From Hyaloscypha bicolor E (Eukaryota; Ascomycota; Leotiomycetes; Helotiales; Hyaloscyphaceae), in NCBI RefSeq assembly GCF_002865645.1, contig NW_020194677.1, positions 248,001 to 312,000 of the forward strand: a stretch of DNA of 64,000 nt, given 5' to 3'. The notes beneath the pieces are model-generated. The model worked only from the letters and a program-made list of their open reading frames with translations, did no database searches and was not told the origin of the DNA. The position numbers and the translations under genes were made by a program. The number at the start of each line of letters is the position of its first letter. Position 1 is the stretch's first letter. Below, piece by piece: positions 11,931 to 25,377 of the stretch.

Positions 11931-14900
11931 TAACTATTTTATTAATTTATATAAATAATATTTTATAATTATATAATAATATTATATATTTCTAGTAAAC
12001 TAATACTAATTAGTTTATATATATAAATTAGATAATAAGAAAAATTATATTATATTTATTTAAGATTTAGTTTTTTAGAAATAAAACCATTATTTTATAT
12101 TAAAAAGAAAATAACTATTAATTACATTTATTTATAATTCGATTTTATAAAAAAAAAATACTTAATCTTATTAATATCTAACTAAGCTATATTAAAAAAG
12201 AGAAATAATAGTTGCTTTTATTTATAATTCGGTTCTATAAAAAGAAAAGACATTATTTTTTATTAATTATTAAATAATTAGTTATTTAATTATTTAATTA
12301 TTTTATAAAATTACTTTCTTTATAAAAGACTATTCTCCTTATAACTACCTAAATACCTGGGGCTTTTAAGCTTTAGAATTATTGAGTTCTTTCGGAATCT
12401 CAATATTTTATTTATTAAATTTTATTATTTAAATTTCTTATTATAAATAAAAAATTTATTTCGAATATAATAACTTCTATAAACTATTTATTTTATAAAT
12501 TACTATATCTCGAACTAGATATAAGCCTATAAAATATATAATAATAGAACCTATTATAATAAATAATTTCTTTATTAGATCCGTCTAATTTAATTATTTT
12601 ATATTTATCGGAAATAAAAATCTTAAGAAATTAGTAATAAAATAGAAATATAGAATTAATCTAGATATTATTAGAATATAAGAAATATCTGAATTCTTAA
12701 ATATTAAGCTATTTTAATATATTTTTTATAAAATAACTAATAATAATTTTTAAGAACAATTTAGATATAATTTTAAAGACTTTATTTATTAAAGAAACTT
12801 TAATAAACCTAAATTCCCGGAAATATTATACTTATATAAAGTCCTTTAATATAATAGTATATATATATAACAAAATACTAGTACTTTTATTATTATAATT
12901 ATTTTACTTTTTATTATTAAGGAAATTATATAATATATCTAGATAAATAAAAATTTATTAGAGGCTAGACTAGATTTTTAAAAGAAACTAATTCTATTAG
13001 GCTTTATTATTCTTATAAAAAACAAATATCTAGAATTTCTTATTTTTAATATTCTATTATTATTATTATTATTATTATTATTAGATTTATATACTAATAT
13101 AGAAACTCTAAAAGCAAATAATATATTTTTACTAGCCTTATTACTACTATTATAACTATATTCGAATATTCCCTAATTACTTTTTTTATTTTTAATTATA
13201 AGACTTATTAGAGAAATTACTAAAATCTATATTAAAAAATAAAAATATAATAAATCTATTAGTAATTTTAATTATAAACTTACTATTTTCCTTAATATCT
13301 ATTAATATATAAAGCTTTTATAAAAGGTACTAATACGAGCTTTCTCTATTATATTAAAAGAACTAGCTTAAGACTACTTTTATAATAACTAGCTCTTTTA
13401 ATATATATATAAAGAAACTTATATTAATATTTATAGCTTTTTTAAAAGCCTTAAATTTAAATATTAAAATTTAGATAAATAAAATACTATTATATTAGCT
13501 TTTATAATAGTTAAATTCCCGGAAAAAAATAATATTTAAGATTATTTAATTACTAATTAATAAATTATATTAATTATAATATAGTTTTATATCTAATTTA
13601 TAAAATATTGAATTTTTCTATAATAAAATTATTATCTTTTATTAAGATTTCCGGATATATAAATATATAATTTAAATTCTCTTATAAATCTCGACTAACT
13701 TATTAATAAATTCTAGTTATTTATTATTATATATAAATGCAAATAATAAGCTAATTCTAAAACTTTTTTTACTAATTAATAATATTATTTTCAGAATTCT
13801 CTAAGCTATTATTTCTTTAAAAATTATTAATATAGATCTAGTTATAACTTTAGAACCCGTAATAACTATTTTAAATTCCGTAATTATAATAATTATATTT
13901 CGAAATCGTATTTTATATATAAGAAACCTGAATACTATTTATAAAAGTATATATTAGAAAAATAAAAAACTAAAAAGGCTTGATTTAGAAATAGAAATAT
14001 CTATTAATTCAGATCCTAAAATACTTGTAACTTTAATAAATACTTTAATAATACTTATATATAATATATTACTAAAGCCAAAAATAAAGAAAATAATAAA
14101 AATAATAAAAATAAACTAGTAAATAATACTTTTAAGGCTTTACTAAAAGAAACGAATAAAAAAAGAAATATTATTTAAATTCCTATTTTATTTTAATTAA
14201 AAGCTTTTTAGCCGTTTCTACTATTTCAGTTTTATTAATAATTATAGCTAATATTCTTATAAATAGTTTTATTTCTTTTTCTTTTATATATTAAATAATA
14301 AATAAAAACTATATTTTAGAATCTATTAAATCCTTAATAGAAAACACTTAGACTTTTATAATTAATACTAGAGCCTTTAGATATCTAATTACTAGTTCTA
14401 ACTAATTTCAGGCTTTATAATAGATTAATAATTATATTAAATCTATATCTTTTACTAGATTTATAATAATAAATATACTAATTAGATAAATACAATTCTA
14501 TATTATATTTTTAAAAACCTATTTTATTTAGCTTAATTAATATAAATAAACTAAAGATTTATTTTAATAATTTTACTAATAATTTTATTACTTTTATTAG
14601 AAATTATATATTTATAATATAATATTTCAAATATTCTTTTTTATTTTAGAATACTATATTATAAAACTTTATTTCCTAATTCTTTATTTATAACTTCTAC
14701 CTTTTTATAAAAGTTAAATTATAATATTTATATTATTAATTTAGTTATTTATTTATTAGTAAACTCCGAAATATACTAGAATAAACAGACTATAATATTA
14801 ATATAAAGGCCTTTAAATATCTTATAAAATACTATAAATAATACTAAAAATATAACTAATTATTTAAATAATTTAATTTTAATTTAAAAGATAATATTAG

Positions 14901-17485
14901 CTTTAATTATTTTATTATTAATAATATTTTTTATATTTCTAATAAGCTTATATTTTATATTATTAATAAAGGCACTTAATATTAAACCGGCTAATAGCTC
15001 TAGAATATTAATAGAATATATATTTAGAATATATTTAAATAATATTAAATTAATAACTATTTAGGTTTTTCCAATTAGATTATAGAAAATATTAGAAAAT
15101 AATTTACTAGTAAAGATTTATTTAGCTTATAAATATTATAGGAATTAAGGTTAAAATTATTTTTATAAAATATTACTATAGCCTAATTTAATATATCTAT
15201 TTTATTATTATAGCCGAAATTAATAAAATTAATAAAAATACTATATTTTAAATAGCTTTTAAAACTATTAATAATTTTATAAAATTTAATAGTATTATTA
15301 TAATTCTTTTAGTTTATAGTACTTTATTTTAAATAACTAAATATAATATTTCATTATCTATTATATTATAATAATTAGTAATATTTAAGAAAGTAATAAT
15401 AGAAATTTAAAAGCTTTAAACTAGATATTAAATTATAAATATTTCAAATACCTGAAATAGTTCTAATACTATTAATATTTCTAAATTATTTCTAAATTTA
15501 AATATTCTTATTTAGTATAAAAATAATATTAGTTAATTTAGTAATTAGAATAAATTATATAAGCTAGTAGCTAATAAAAAGAATTATATACTAGCTCTAT
15601 TATATAATAATACTCGTTTCTATTTAATCTCTATAAAGCCCTTTTATATAGGAAATATTAAAATTATTATTAATAGTTCCAAATCTAAACCTGTTTCTAA
15701 ACTTTATAATAAAGCTAAAAATAATACAGGTATAATTTCTTTTACTATTCCTGCTATTTTATTAAAATATAATAAAGAATACCTTTATAAAAACCCGGAT
15801 ATTATAGTCTTTCTATAAGATAATAACCTATATAAGAATTTCTATTAAGTTAAAGTTATTAAACTTTTAGAGAAAAAAATTTGAGATTATTTCTAGATTT
15901 TAGATATTAAAAGAAGTATATATTTTTAATTCCCGATTTATTAATAAGATTAAGAATAAGAATATTAAAAAGAAAATAAAAAAGTTAAAACTTATTATTT
16001 AAACTTATAATAATAAAAAGAAATATATTATATTAATCTAATTATTTATTATTTAATATATTAGCTAAAGAATTATTCTTAGTATTATTATAATAATAAT
16101 AAATATTATAGAATTATATTTATAAGATATTTTATAAGTTTATATTTAATTAATAATTTTATTTAATTATAATTTCTATATTAATTTATTTTATAGACTT
16201 TATTAGAAAGCTAAATCTAAAAAATAGTTTTATTCTAAAGATTATAAAACTATTATATAATATATTAAAAGCTAGGAATTATTAGTTTAAAACTTATTAT
16301 TTATATTATATTAATAAGCTTTTTATAGAATAATTAATTTATAATTCTTGCTTTTTCTATAGTAAATAATTTTTCGAAATTATTAGCCTTTAAACTAATA
16401 ATACTTTATTTATTAAAACTAATAATTTTATAAAAATAAAGTAGTTAAAGCTTTAAGAAATTAAGTTCTTAGCTTAAAAAATATAAATGCCTTATTTTTA
16501 ATTATAATCTCAAATTTAATAGAAATATTATTTATATAAATACTACTAGAATTACTTTTATATAAAAATACCAGTATAAAAACCTTTAAATTATTTTTAT
16601 AAAGAATATTACTATTATAAGTAATAAAAGTACTATTTATTAAAATCTCTTTATTAAAAACTAATATATTACCTAATATACTAGAGAAATATATTTTATA
16701 TTAGTCTATTAATTATTATTTAAGCTATTAAATTCTCGAAAACTAATATAAAGGTATTTAATAAATATATTTAATAGCAAATTAAGAATATTATTAGAAA
16801 ATTGAAATTTATTAAGCTAATAAAAGAGTTTTTATATTTAATTATTTTTATAAATACTTTATTTATAAATAATAGAGATTTCTTTTTCTAAATTAAATAT
16901 ATTCTAATTTTAATAAATAGAACTAAATATACTACTATTATTTACTAGTTCTTTACTAAATATAAGAGAATTATTAAAAGTATTCTAGTTTTAAAATTCT
17001 ATAATATAGTTTATAGTTTTAATATAAGTACTTTAATTAAATTTATAATTAATAAAATACTAGAAATAGAATTATTATTAATTATCTATATAAATCCGAA
17101 GTTATTATATAAATACCTTATTAAATTAGATACTATTTAAAAGAAATATCTAATAATTAATATAATATATCTTTACTAGATATATAAATAATAAGAGATT
17201 ATAGAAATTAAATAAATTAAAGAAAAATCAAATACTACTAATTCTATAATAAAATTAAAACTATTAAATACTTTTAAATATCTTATTAATATAAATATTA
17301 TATAATTAGATATAGAGAAATAAATTAAATATAAATAGAATAGGAAATAAATATATAAAATAAGAGAATATATATAGAGATTTCCTTAATAAAGATATTT
17401 GAATATCTAATATCTAAAAATCTAATATTTAGATATCTAGTATCTAAGTATTTAGTATTAGACCGAATTAGGAAATTAGTATATA

Positions 17486-17634
17486 ATTAGAAATAATAAA
17501 ATATAAATAATAGACAATAATTATATAATCTTATATTATATAGATAATTTAATTAATAGCTAGTTTCTATTAAACTTAGTAAATTTAGAAATTATATATT
17601 AATATTATAATATTATAATTCTTATTTCTAAATA
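17486..17634 (+). repeat. Right terminal repeat of the Copia element (approximate)
   Basis: Direct repeat of 11,781-11,930. The stretch just before it (17,398-17,460) has repeated TATCTAATATCTAA-like words that are not seen at the left side. A GC-rich hairpin element begins directly after its last base. Confidence 0.75.
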
Positions 17635-17635
17635 A

Positions 17636-17718
17636 CGAGTTTAGGGCCGCTTCGCTAAAATTATTGCTAGCCCCGGAGCTTGCGTAGGGCCGCTAGCAAT
17701 AATTTTGCCCTAAACTCG
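17636..17718 (+). mobile_element. GC-rich hairpin MITE-like element, copy 1
   Basis: An 83-bp element that stands out as GC-rich in an AT desert. Its ends are inverted repeats: CGAGTTTAGGGC on the left and GCCCTAAACTCG on the right, followed inward by AAAATTATT/AATAATTTT. The left arm has an extra CGCTTCGCT. The loop at 17,671-17,693 starts CCCCGGAGCTTG. After the right end the shared tail TCCCGAGTAG continues to 17,728, matching copy 2. It shows no RIP, perhaps because it is short. No coding capacity. Confidence 0.8.
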
Positions 17719-17728
17719 TCCCGAGTAG

Positions 17729-19930
17729 CTTTAAATAATACCTTCTTAGTAATAAACTTTTTATAAACTTTTAATAAATTATATAAGAAAGAAAATAGGT
17801 TATAAATATATAAAATTATTTATAAATAAGCTAAAACTATTCTCTTAATTTATATTTTAATAACTAAGATTTAAAATTAATATATATATAAATATTTTAA
17901 ATAAGTTTTAAAATTTAAAGAATATTAATCTAAAATATTAATTTAATATATATAAATTCTTTTATTAATAAGTATTATATAAAGAAAGGTTTTAATAAAA
18001 CTAATTTATTAATATAAAATATTTATATAAGTTTATTTTAAAAAAAAGTCTTTAAATATAAAATAAAATTTCTATATATATAAAAGATTTTAATTAAAAA
18101 AGCTCTTTAAAAACTTTATATTATTAAATATATTAAAAATATAAATTATTTTAATAAGGATTTTAATAATTTAATATAATTTACTTTTAATAAAAGAATT
18201 TAATTTCTTATATATTATATTATCTTATTAAATTATAATAAACTTTCTTTTATTAATTTAATTTATAAAACTCATTTTTATATTATATTATATTTTTAAA
18301 TTATTAATTATATATTTAAATTATTTATATATATAAGAACTTAGATTTATAAACTTTTATTTATTATTTCTAATATAAACTATATAAAAAGCCTTTTTAT
18401 TATAATAAGAAATAATATTATTTTTATAAAGCTTTTTTAGCTTTTTCTTTTCTCTTAATTTATATTTTAATTAAATATATAATATTAATATAATTCTTTT
18501 AAATATTAAATTTAATAAAATGAAAATTATAATAAAATGAAAATTATAATAAAATGAAAATTATAATAAAATGAAAATTATAATAAAATGAAAATTATAA
18601 TAAATTTCAATTTAAAAGTATTATTATAAAATATATTAAAATCTATAATTATTAAATCTTAATAATATAAGTCTAATAAAATTAAATTTTATAATATAAA
18701 TATTTTGAATAAAAATAAATAAGTTTAAAAAACTAATTTAAATATATATAAATTATAAAGTAATAAAAGTTTATTAAGCTTTATATAATATTTTTATTTA
18801 TTTTTAATTCTAAATTCTTTTATTAATAAGTATTATATAAAGAAATTTTTTAATATTAATATTTCTCTTTATTTTTCTTTAAATATAAAAGTATATTTTA
18901 ATAAATCTTTTAATATTTTTTAAAAAATAAAAACTATTATATTATATAATAAAATTATTTATAAGTTTTTAAAATAAATTATTATTAAAAGTTAATAATA
19001 TTTTCTTAATATAAGTTTTCTTTAATATAAATTTATTTTAAAAAAAGTCTTTAAATATTAAATATAATTTTTATATAATAGTTTTAATAGACTTTAATTA
19101 AAAGAGCTTTTTTTTATAAAAAAAATTACTATTAAAAATATTAAAAATATATTTCTTAATTTAAAAGCTATTTTAATAAATAATTTAAGTTATATATTTC
19201 TTATATTATATATTATTTATTTAATTTATAATAAACTTTCTTTTATTAATTTAATTTATAAAACTCTTTATTATATTATATTTTTAAATAATTAATTTTA
19301 TAAATTCTTTAACTTTAAACTTAAAATAATTTCTTTAAATTATTTAAATTATTAATTATATATTTTAAATATTTATATATATATATAAGAACTTATATTT
19401 AATATATTAAATTAAATTAAATTATTTATATCTAATATAAATTATATAAAAAATTAATTAAAATTTAGAAAAACTCTTTTTAATTATAAAAGAAATAATA
19501 TTATATTTATAAAGCTTTTTATTTTTCTTTATAAATTATTATAGCTTTTTTTATTTATATATAAAATTCTCTTTTTCTTTTTATAAATTCTTATAGCTTT
19601 ATTTATATATATAAAGTTCTTTTCTTTTCTTATAGGCTTTTTTAAGCCTTATTTATTATAACCCTTACTTTTATTTATAAAGCTCTTTCTTTTTATATAT
19701 TCTTTTAAGTCTTACTTACCTCTATAAGTAACTTATTACTTATATTCTTATTTGTAGCTTTTTTTAGCCTTTATTTATATTTATAAAGCTTTTTCTTTTA
19801 TTTTTTATTTTTTCTAAGCTATCTTATAAGCTTATAAAGCTTCTTCTTTTCTTATATAAACCTTTATAGCCTTACTCTTACTTATAAAGCTCTCTCTTAT
19901 ATCTATAAAACTTCCCTTAAGCTTGCTAGG
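17729..19930. repeat. AT-rich RIP desert with a degenerate direct duplication
   Basis: Two blocks resemble each other in order: about 17,950-18,450 and 18,808-19,540. Shared words in the same order include TTCTTTTATTAATAAG (17,957 and 18,815), AACTTTCTTTTATTAATTTA, and TATATAAGAACTTA. The unit spacing is about 860 bp at the left and somewhat larger at the right. No gene is visible. Confidence 0.6.
18514..18598 (+). repeat. 17-bp tandem repeat, 5 perfect units
   Basis: Five exact copies of AATAAAATGAAAATTAT follow one another without spacers, then a partial sixth unit. The copies are identical in a region that is otherwise heavily diverged, so the array is recent or stabilised by slippage. 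Confidence 0.95.
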
Positions 19931-20043
19931 TATTAGGATTATGGTATGTAATATATGGAAGTTTTGGTGTTCCTCACGTGACCTGTATTTTTGGAAGCCT
20001 TGAGAGCTAGCCAGAGCCTTAAGAATTCCCCTTACCTCATCCC

Positions 20044-20291
20044 TCCCGAGCCTTAAAAAATCGCAATAAAAGCCCCTCGCATTCCAGAACCACTAAAATA
20101 GAGAGAAAGGTACTTGAGCTGCTTCTCTCTAATCCCCAGCTGAGTACTAAGGATTTGGACATAATCGCGTTCCAATACGCGATTCCCTAGAAGGGGGCAA
20201 TTCTGGTATTCCTCACGTGACCCGTTTTTTTTAAGGAGCCCCGTAAGCCAACCGCTTAAGGGTGGCCTAAATATAGGACAATATAGAGAAG
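20044..20291 (+). repeat. Direct repeat flanking the Helitron, left copy
   Basis: About 247 bp, repeated in the same orientation at 25,131-25,377. It contains AATAGAGAGAAAGGTACTTG, CTAATCCCCAGCTGAG and CCTCACGTGACCCG. A shorter related piece precedes it (19,965-20,025, with CCTCACGTGACC and GCCTTAAG), so the family end is partly repeated locally. This copy keeps more C and G than the right copy. A hairpin element begins one base after its end. Confidence 0.85.
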
Positions 20292-20292
20292 A

Positions 20293-20377
20293 CGAGTTTA
20301 GGGCCGCTTCGCTAAAATTATTAATTAGCGGCCCTACGCAAGCTCCGGGGCCAATTAATAATTTTGCCCTAAACTCG
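20293..20377 (+). mobile_element. GC-rich hairpin MITE-like element, copy 2 (loop inverted)
   Basis: An 85-bp element with the same arms as the copy at 17,636, including the asymmetric CGCTTCGCT in the left arm and the tail TCCCGAGTAG (to 20,387). The 23-bp loop at 20,328-20,350 (starting GCGGCCCTACGC) is the exact reverse complement of the loop of copy 1. Only the loop is inverted, not the arms. Confidence 0.8.
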
Positions 20378-20399
20378 TCCCGAGTAGGATTGGAATTAA

Positions 20400-23300
20400 A
20401 GGGGGTATATAACTTAGTAAAGGCCTTTACAGACGGTATAAGAAGGAGAATAGCCCGTAAGTATGCAAAGTCACCCGTAAGTAAGTCAAAAGCTAAGCAA
20501 GACCTTATAATATTTCTGGGTATACTATATTACTCATACGGTTTATATTAGAGGGTAAAAGAATATAAAGCCCTGCTTATAAGGTTACCCATAAGGCTGC
20601 CACATAGAACTGGCCGTAAGAAAAGACCGGCGACCGTAAATCCACCCCTACTGCCTTAAATAACTGGCCCTATAACTTATTAATAGTTATTATAAAGAAT
20701 AAAGCAAGTGGAAACTACTTACGGGAAAGTATAAAAGATAGTTACTAATCCGTAAACTAGAGCTTAATCCGTAGAATCGTCCGTAACTGGCCGTCAAAGT
20801 CGCTACCCAGTAGCCATACCCGAATCAAGAACCTCCCAAAACTATATATTAATATCCGCAATCCGTTATATAGCCCTTTCTATAAACAGAGATTCCGCAA
20901 AAGTATTACGGGTATACTAATCTTGAGTTATAGCTTGGAAAGGGGTAGACCCGGTAAACAGATACTTTATAAGACCTCTGGCGGTAATTCTGCGATCTCA
21001 GGATCTGCCTCGTTTATATTAGCCGAATCTACTACAAAATACATCCGTTTCTGGCCAGGGAATATATCCAGGATTATTTGGTTAAGCTCGCGGACCGTAT
21101 TATTTAGGGTTAACAGGATTACTTATCTGCTAAAGGCCCGGTAATTATACGGGGCCCGCAAGAGTTATTCTCGCAGGTAGACGTAATTAATCAGGTCCGT
21201 AACTAACTAGGTATACGGAACAAAAGGCAGAAGCATAATCTGCCTATTCAAGGACGGGTCATATAGCAGACGACTAATCCAGTCTATAAAATCCTGCTCA
21301 GATAGGTCATTACGGACCCGTATATTAATCCGTAATAATAGCTAACGGAGCTATAGCCAGATCCACGTCCGCTATAGGCAGGCCCGTACTATATCGGCCC
21401 GCGAACCATATGGAACCACTAGTAAGATCTGGGCAAAGTCTCTCCCGAGGATTATAGATACTCCTCCAAAGAGAACATCGTCTGCAACCGACCATAAATC
21501 GACTATTAGCCGGTATACCACCTCAAAGCAGTACTTATACTATATAGGTACCTTATCCCAGATAATCAGGTCCGTAAATCGCAAGAGAGCCCCGAGCCGG
21601 CTTGTCTTAGTAATTATACTTATAAATGACTTATCGAGCTCGAGCGGGATCCGGAACTAGAAGTAAGACATATATCCATCCGGGAGAAGGAGAGCCATAA
21701 TACCCGTTAATACCATATATAGGACTACCTTACCTTGGCTACGGTAATAGTAGCAGAGGGTCTTATAAAGGAACATCTTACTAGTCCCGCCCGGGCCTTA
21801 TAAGTAGAAGTAGGCAGTCTGTGAATTATCCGTAATTACCGCCATAATTATCTAGAAGCAAGAGTACTAGTCTACGTTTAGTTAGGCTTATATTACGGTT
21901 ACTAGTAATGTCTTATAGGTATAATTAACCCGTAGATTAGCTATATAGTGGCTTACGGTCTAGTTAAAGGTATTCTTAGGCAGGGTAATGTCCGTAAACA
22001 TCTGCTAGAGATCCGCAAGGCCGAGACCAAGCAAAAAGAAGCCGTAATTATAGTAAGGATTAACCAAGGGCAGCGGGAAGTTAATTAACAGGTTATAGGC
22101 GAGCTTACGGGTCAAGTCATTATAGAAATACTCCTTATACCGGTCCCAGATTACTCGCATATCCGTAATTAGCTACTAGTAAATACCCGTAAGAAAGAGT
22201 ATCCGTAAACTATAGCCGGTCATTAATAAAATAGCCTCGTTAAAGTACTAGAACTACTCCTAATTATTCTCTGCCAAGCCGCAGGTAATACAGGTAGTAT
22301 AGTATATAGGATAACGGACGCCCTTAACCAAATATAGCTCGTTAAAGGACCGCAGACTACATATGACTATTAGTAAGAGCCATAAGTAGAACCGCTCGCC
22401 CGAAACTGGGCTATAGTAGTAAATATGGCTAATACTATATTCTCGCTTATAGGGCTTCCATATCCGGGTCTTGGCAACCTATACAAAGTACTATAGGAAC
22501 TTGTAGTAGAGGTACTAGCAGCCGTCCTCATATATTGCATTATACTCAAAGAAGGCCATTAAGGTCGAGCAGGTATTTGCAGCCCGGTCCGTAATCTACT
22601 CGGGTAAGAGATTAGCCGTAAAGCAGACCATATACTGCCCCGGGAGATAGATTACAAGGTATTAAACCGGGAAGAACTCCTGGTATATTAGGTACTCGAA
22701 CAGGTACTAGAAAGCCTCTATAGGGCCTATATACCGAGCTTAGAGATACTAGGTAATCTCATTATTCGTTCCCGAGACAGTAACGGTTATATAATCTATT
22801 TCTTTATAGATATACTTATAGATATACTTAATTACTTATATAAATATATAAACCTTAATATTAATATATAAGCAGAACTTCTAGAAGAGATACGGGTTAT
22901 ACGGAACAATCTAGCGGTTATTACGAATAACTTCCTGGCCTAGAAAGCCGGATTTACGGACCGTAAACATACGGCTATCGTTCCGGTACCAGTACTCGGA
23001 ATACCTATCCTCGCAAATAATTATTATAGCCGTAAATACCTTAGGAAACCTCTTCTAATATACGAGCGGGGCTACAGGTATACTACGGGCCATATACGGG
23101 GCTTTCGGATTATTATCGAGGCCATACGGCCCGTAAGATATCTGGCTAGTAACTACGGCCGTAAGTTCGCCTATAGGATCCCATAACGGGTCTGGAAGCT
23201 CGGTACAAATAACCTCGTTAACCAAATCAGGGGTTAAGAAGATAGTATTCCTCCTAAGAAATAAGAGCAGGTATATATACGGGAGGCCATGCTTCTGGTA

Positions 23301-24900
23301 CTTAATTATATATATATAGCCCGTATACCATCCAAAAAGGTAGTTCTTAAGGTCCGTAAGAAGCTCTCTTATCTTTAGGATAAAGACCCGGTAAAGGAGA
23401 TCCGGATAATTAATTACTTACTACCCGTTCAAGAAGTAATCTATAATCTCAGGCCAATACGGGTTAGCTATAAATGTAATAAAGAAGCTTGGCTTACCAA
23501 AGTACCATATAATAGCTATCGAGTCTTAAAAAAGCTGCTATATAAAGTAATTACTACCCGTAAAGCTTAACGGGAGAATAAAATAATAACTAATATTACC
23601 CGTATAGACGTTCTTATGAATTAGAGTATCCGCAAGTCCCGTATAGACGTCCATACGGATATTCTACTAGTATAAGTAAAGCCAGTCAAGCGAGGTCGTC
23701 TCATAGGTAATATATGCATTAATAACATACTACTAGAAGAGGCGGCCAGTATAAAAGAGCGGGGAAAAGGCTAGACGGACATAGAGGTAATACCGGTAAA
23801 AGGCCCGCTACTCGAGCCGTATTCGCTAGCAGGTCCCGGTACGGTCCTATAACTATAACTCATAGTACTAGCCCGGGTACCATACGGGAAAAGCAAGATA
23901 TAGTAGAGCGGCATATATACTATATATATAATATTAATCGTATATAGCTACAGACACTTGCGGCCTGCCTCGTAGACTATTAGTACTAGATTATAGCGGC
24001 TCGTATTCATATACTTATCCGGGATTAGGACAGTAACCTTATTACTCGTAGGGAGGTTCTTATAATAATGATTTATACCTGACTCGAGAATTAAGTATAT
24101 CTGCGGGTTAAGTAAGACCCGGAAATCAGTTTACTAGCTCGTAAGATACTCGCAGGCCGTCTTATAGACCATAATAAACGGGTTATAGTCCGTAAGCATA
24201 TCCGTAAGCTATAAAAGGACCATATAATCTAAGTAAGGGAAATTAGTAGCCCGGATATTAGTTATAAAGAGCGGGTCATAGAAGAAGAGCTATATAAAGG
24301 AGGGTTCGGTATATATAGCAGGCTATAGCAGGCCTTGGAAGTAGAAGAGCTTGCTATAGATCTAAAAGTACTAGATCCTACGGGAGAAGTTAATCCGGGC
24401 GTCCTTCTTATAGCTAATTAATATAAAGGTAAAAGTATAATTATATACCCGGATATTCGTCCGGAAGGCCCGGTAAAGCGGGTTATTGCCTATAAAGAGA
24501 TAAGAGAGGTATAGAGGAGGCTTGCGGATTAGAGGAAGTATTATGTCGCCCTTCTTGTAATAGGCCTCAAAGCAATCGTCCGTATAGCCAAAATAAAGGG
24601 CTCCGCAAGCTATATAGCGACCCGTAAGCGGACCGGTCATATATACGGGAGCTAGCCGGAAGCAGGAGAGGAAGGCAGGAGGCTATATAGGAGGTAGGTC
24701 GGCTAGAGGATCCTCTATAATATAAACGGGGGCCGCAACGGACGGTTAACGGATCCGTCGCTGGCGCCATAGGGCTAGTTCGTCCGCAGAGACGTCCGTA
24801 ACCGACCATCGTTATTGCCGGGAGGTAGGGAGGGCATTCGGATCAAGTTCTTATAAGACAGAGTACTGCTAGATATGATTAGTAGTATTTCGGGCCTATT
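20400..24900 (-). mobile_element. Helitron Rep-helicase relic, RIP-mutated
   Basis: Minus-strand relic of the Helitron RepHel transposase, which in live elements nicks and unwinds DNA for rolling-circle transposition. Two diagnostic blocks are readable. One, at 23,428-23,498, reads GKPSFFITFIANPYWPEII, the typical Helitron ITFTCNPNWPEI box of the Rep part. The other, at about 21,500-21,830, reads YFYL*GPGGTSKMFLYKTL, a Walker A box with Lys changed to Met, followed by QGKVVLYMVLTGIMALLLPD, then RIPLELDKS and LIIWDKVP (Walker B; Asp is kept, Glu is Lys). This is a PIF1-type helicase. Stops from C-to-T/G-to-A changes interrupt it. The N-terminal part lies toward 24,800, where open pieces survive at 24,371-24,640 and 24,567-24,809. 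The exact termini are not resolved. Confidence 0.88.
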
Positions 24901-25130
24901 AACTAGTTAATTAAGCCAGAAAAGGGGGAGAATATAAACTCGATAATAAGAGCAAGTCTTATATAGCTTAGCCCGCTCTATAATAAAGTCAGAAGCAGGC
25001 CGGTTCTGCTTATAGGAAGTATAAAAGCGGGGAGGGTCTATAGTAATAGAGAGAAGAAGGAGAGGAAAGTATATATAAGGTTAGGATTTTTTTTTAGCGC
25101 TTTTTACAGGGCCCCTAGCTTAAGATTTTC

Positions 25131-25377
25131 CCCCGAGCTTTAAAAAATCGCAAGAAAAGCCCCTTATATTCCAGAACTACTAAAATAGAGAGAAAGGTAC
25201 TTAAGCTACTTCTCTCTAATCCCTAGCTAAGCACTAAGGATTTAGATAGAATCGTATTCCGATATGCGATTCCCTAGAAAGGGGCAATTCTGGTATTTCT
25301 TATATGACCTGTTTTTTCTACGGAGCCCCGTAAGCCAACTGCTTAGGGTGGCCTGAATATAGGACAATATAGAAAAG
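25131..25377 (+). repeat. Direct repeat flanking the Helitron, right copy
   Basis: Second copy of the 247-bp repeat at 20,044-20,291, same orientation. Most differences are C-to-T or G-to-A in this copy; for example CTCGCATTCC has become CTTATATTCC and CACGTG has become TATATG. It is therefore the more heavily RIP-mutated copy. Confidence 0.85.

Larger units (their letters stand above)
11781..17635 (+). mobile_element. Ty1/Copia LTR retrotransposon, RIP-inactivated
   Basis: A plus-strand Copia relic of about 5.85 kb between two diverged terminal repeats. The best evidence is the C-terminal RNase H region, at about 16,845-17,320. Its frame contains LFINNRDFFF (Copia: LFVDASFANNRDLSSQ), then TKYKRIIKSILVLKFYN, IIYINPKLLYKYLIKLD and EIK*IKEKSNTTNSI, which fits the usual Copia ending with a KW-G-NPAD motif. 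Almost every GC-containing codon has shifted to A/T and stops are frequent. Integrase and RT are present only as weak traces. A (TTA)n run sits at about 13,055-13,083 inside it. Confidence 0.8.

Noticed and set aside
17636..17718. Telomere-like TTTAGGGC in the hairpin element
   Set aside because: There is one unit per arm and no tandem array; it is part of the inverted repeat.
18514..18598. CRISPR-like array
   Set aside because: The units are contiguous with no spacers and the host is a fungus; it is a tandem repeat.
24371..24809. Two separate minus-strand genes at the Helitron end
   Set aside because: They are surviving pieces of the N-terminal part of the broken Helitron protein and overlap in different frames.
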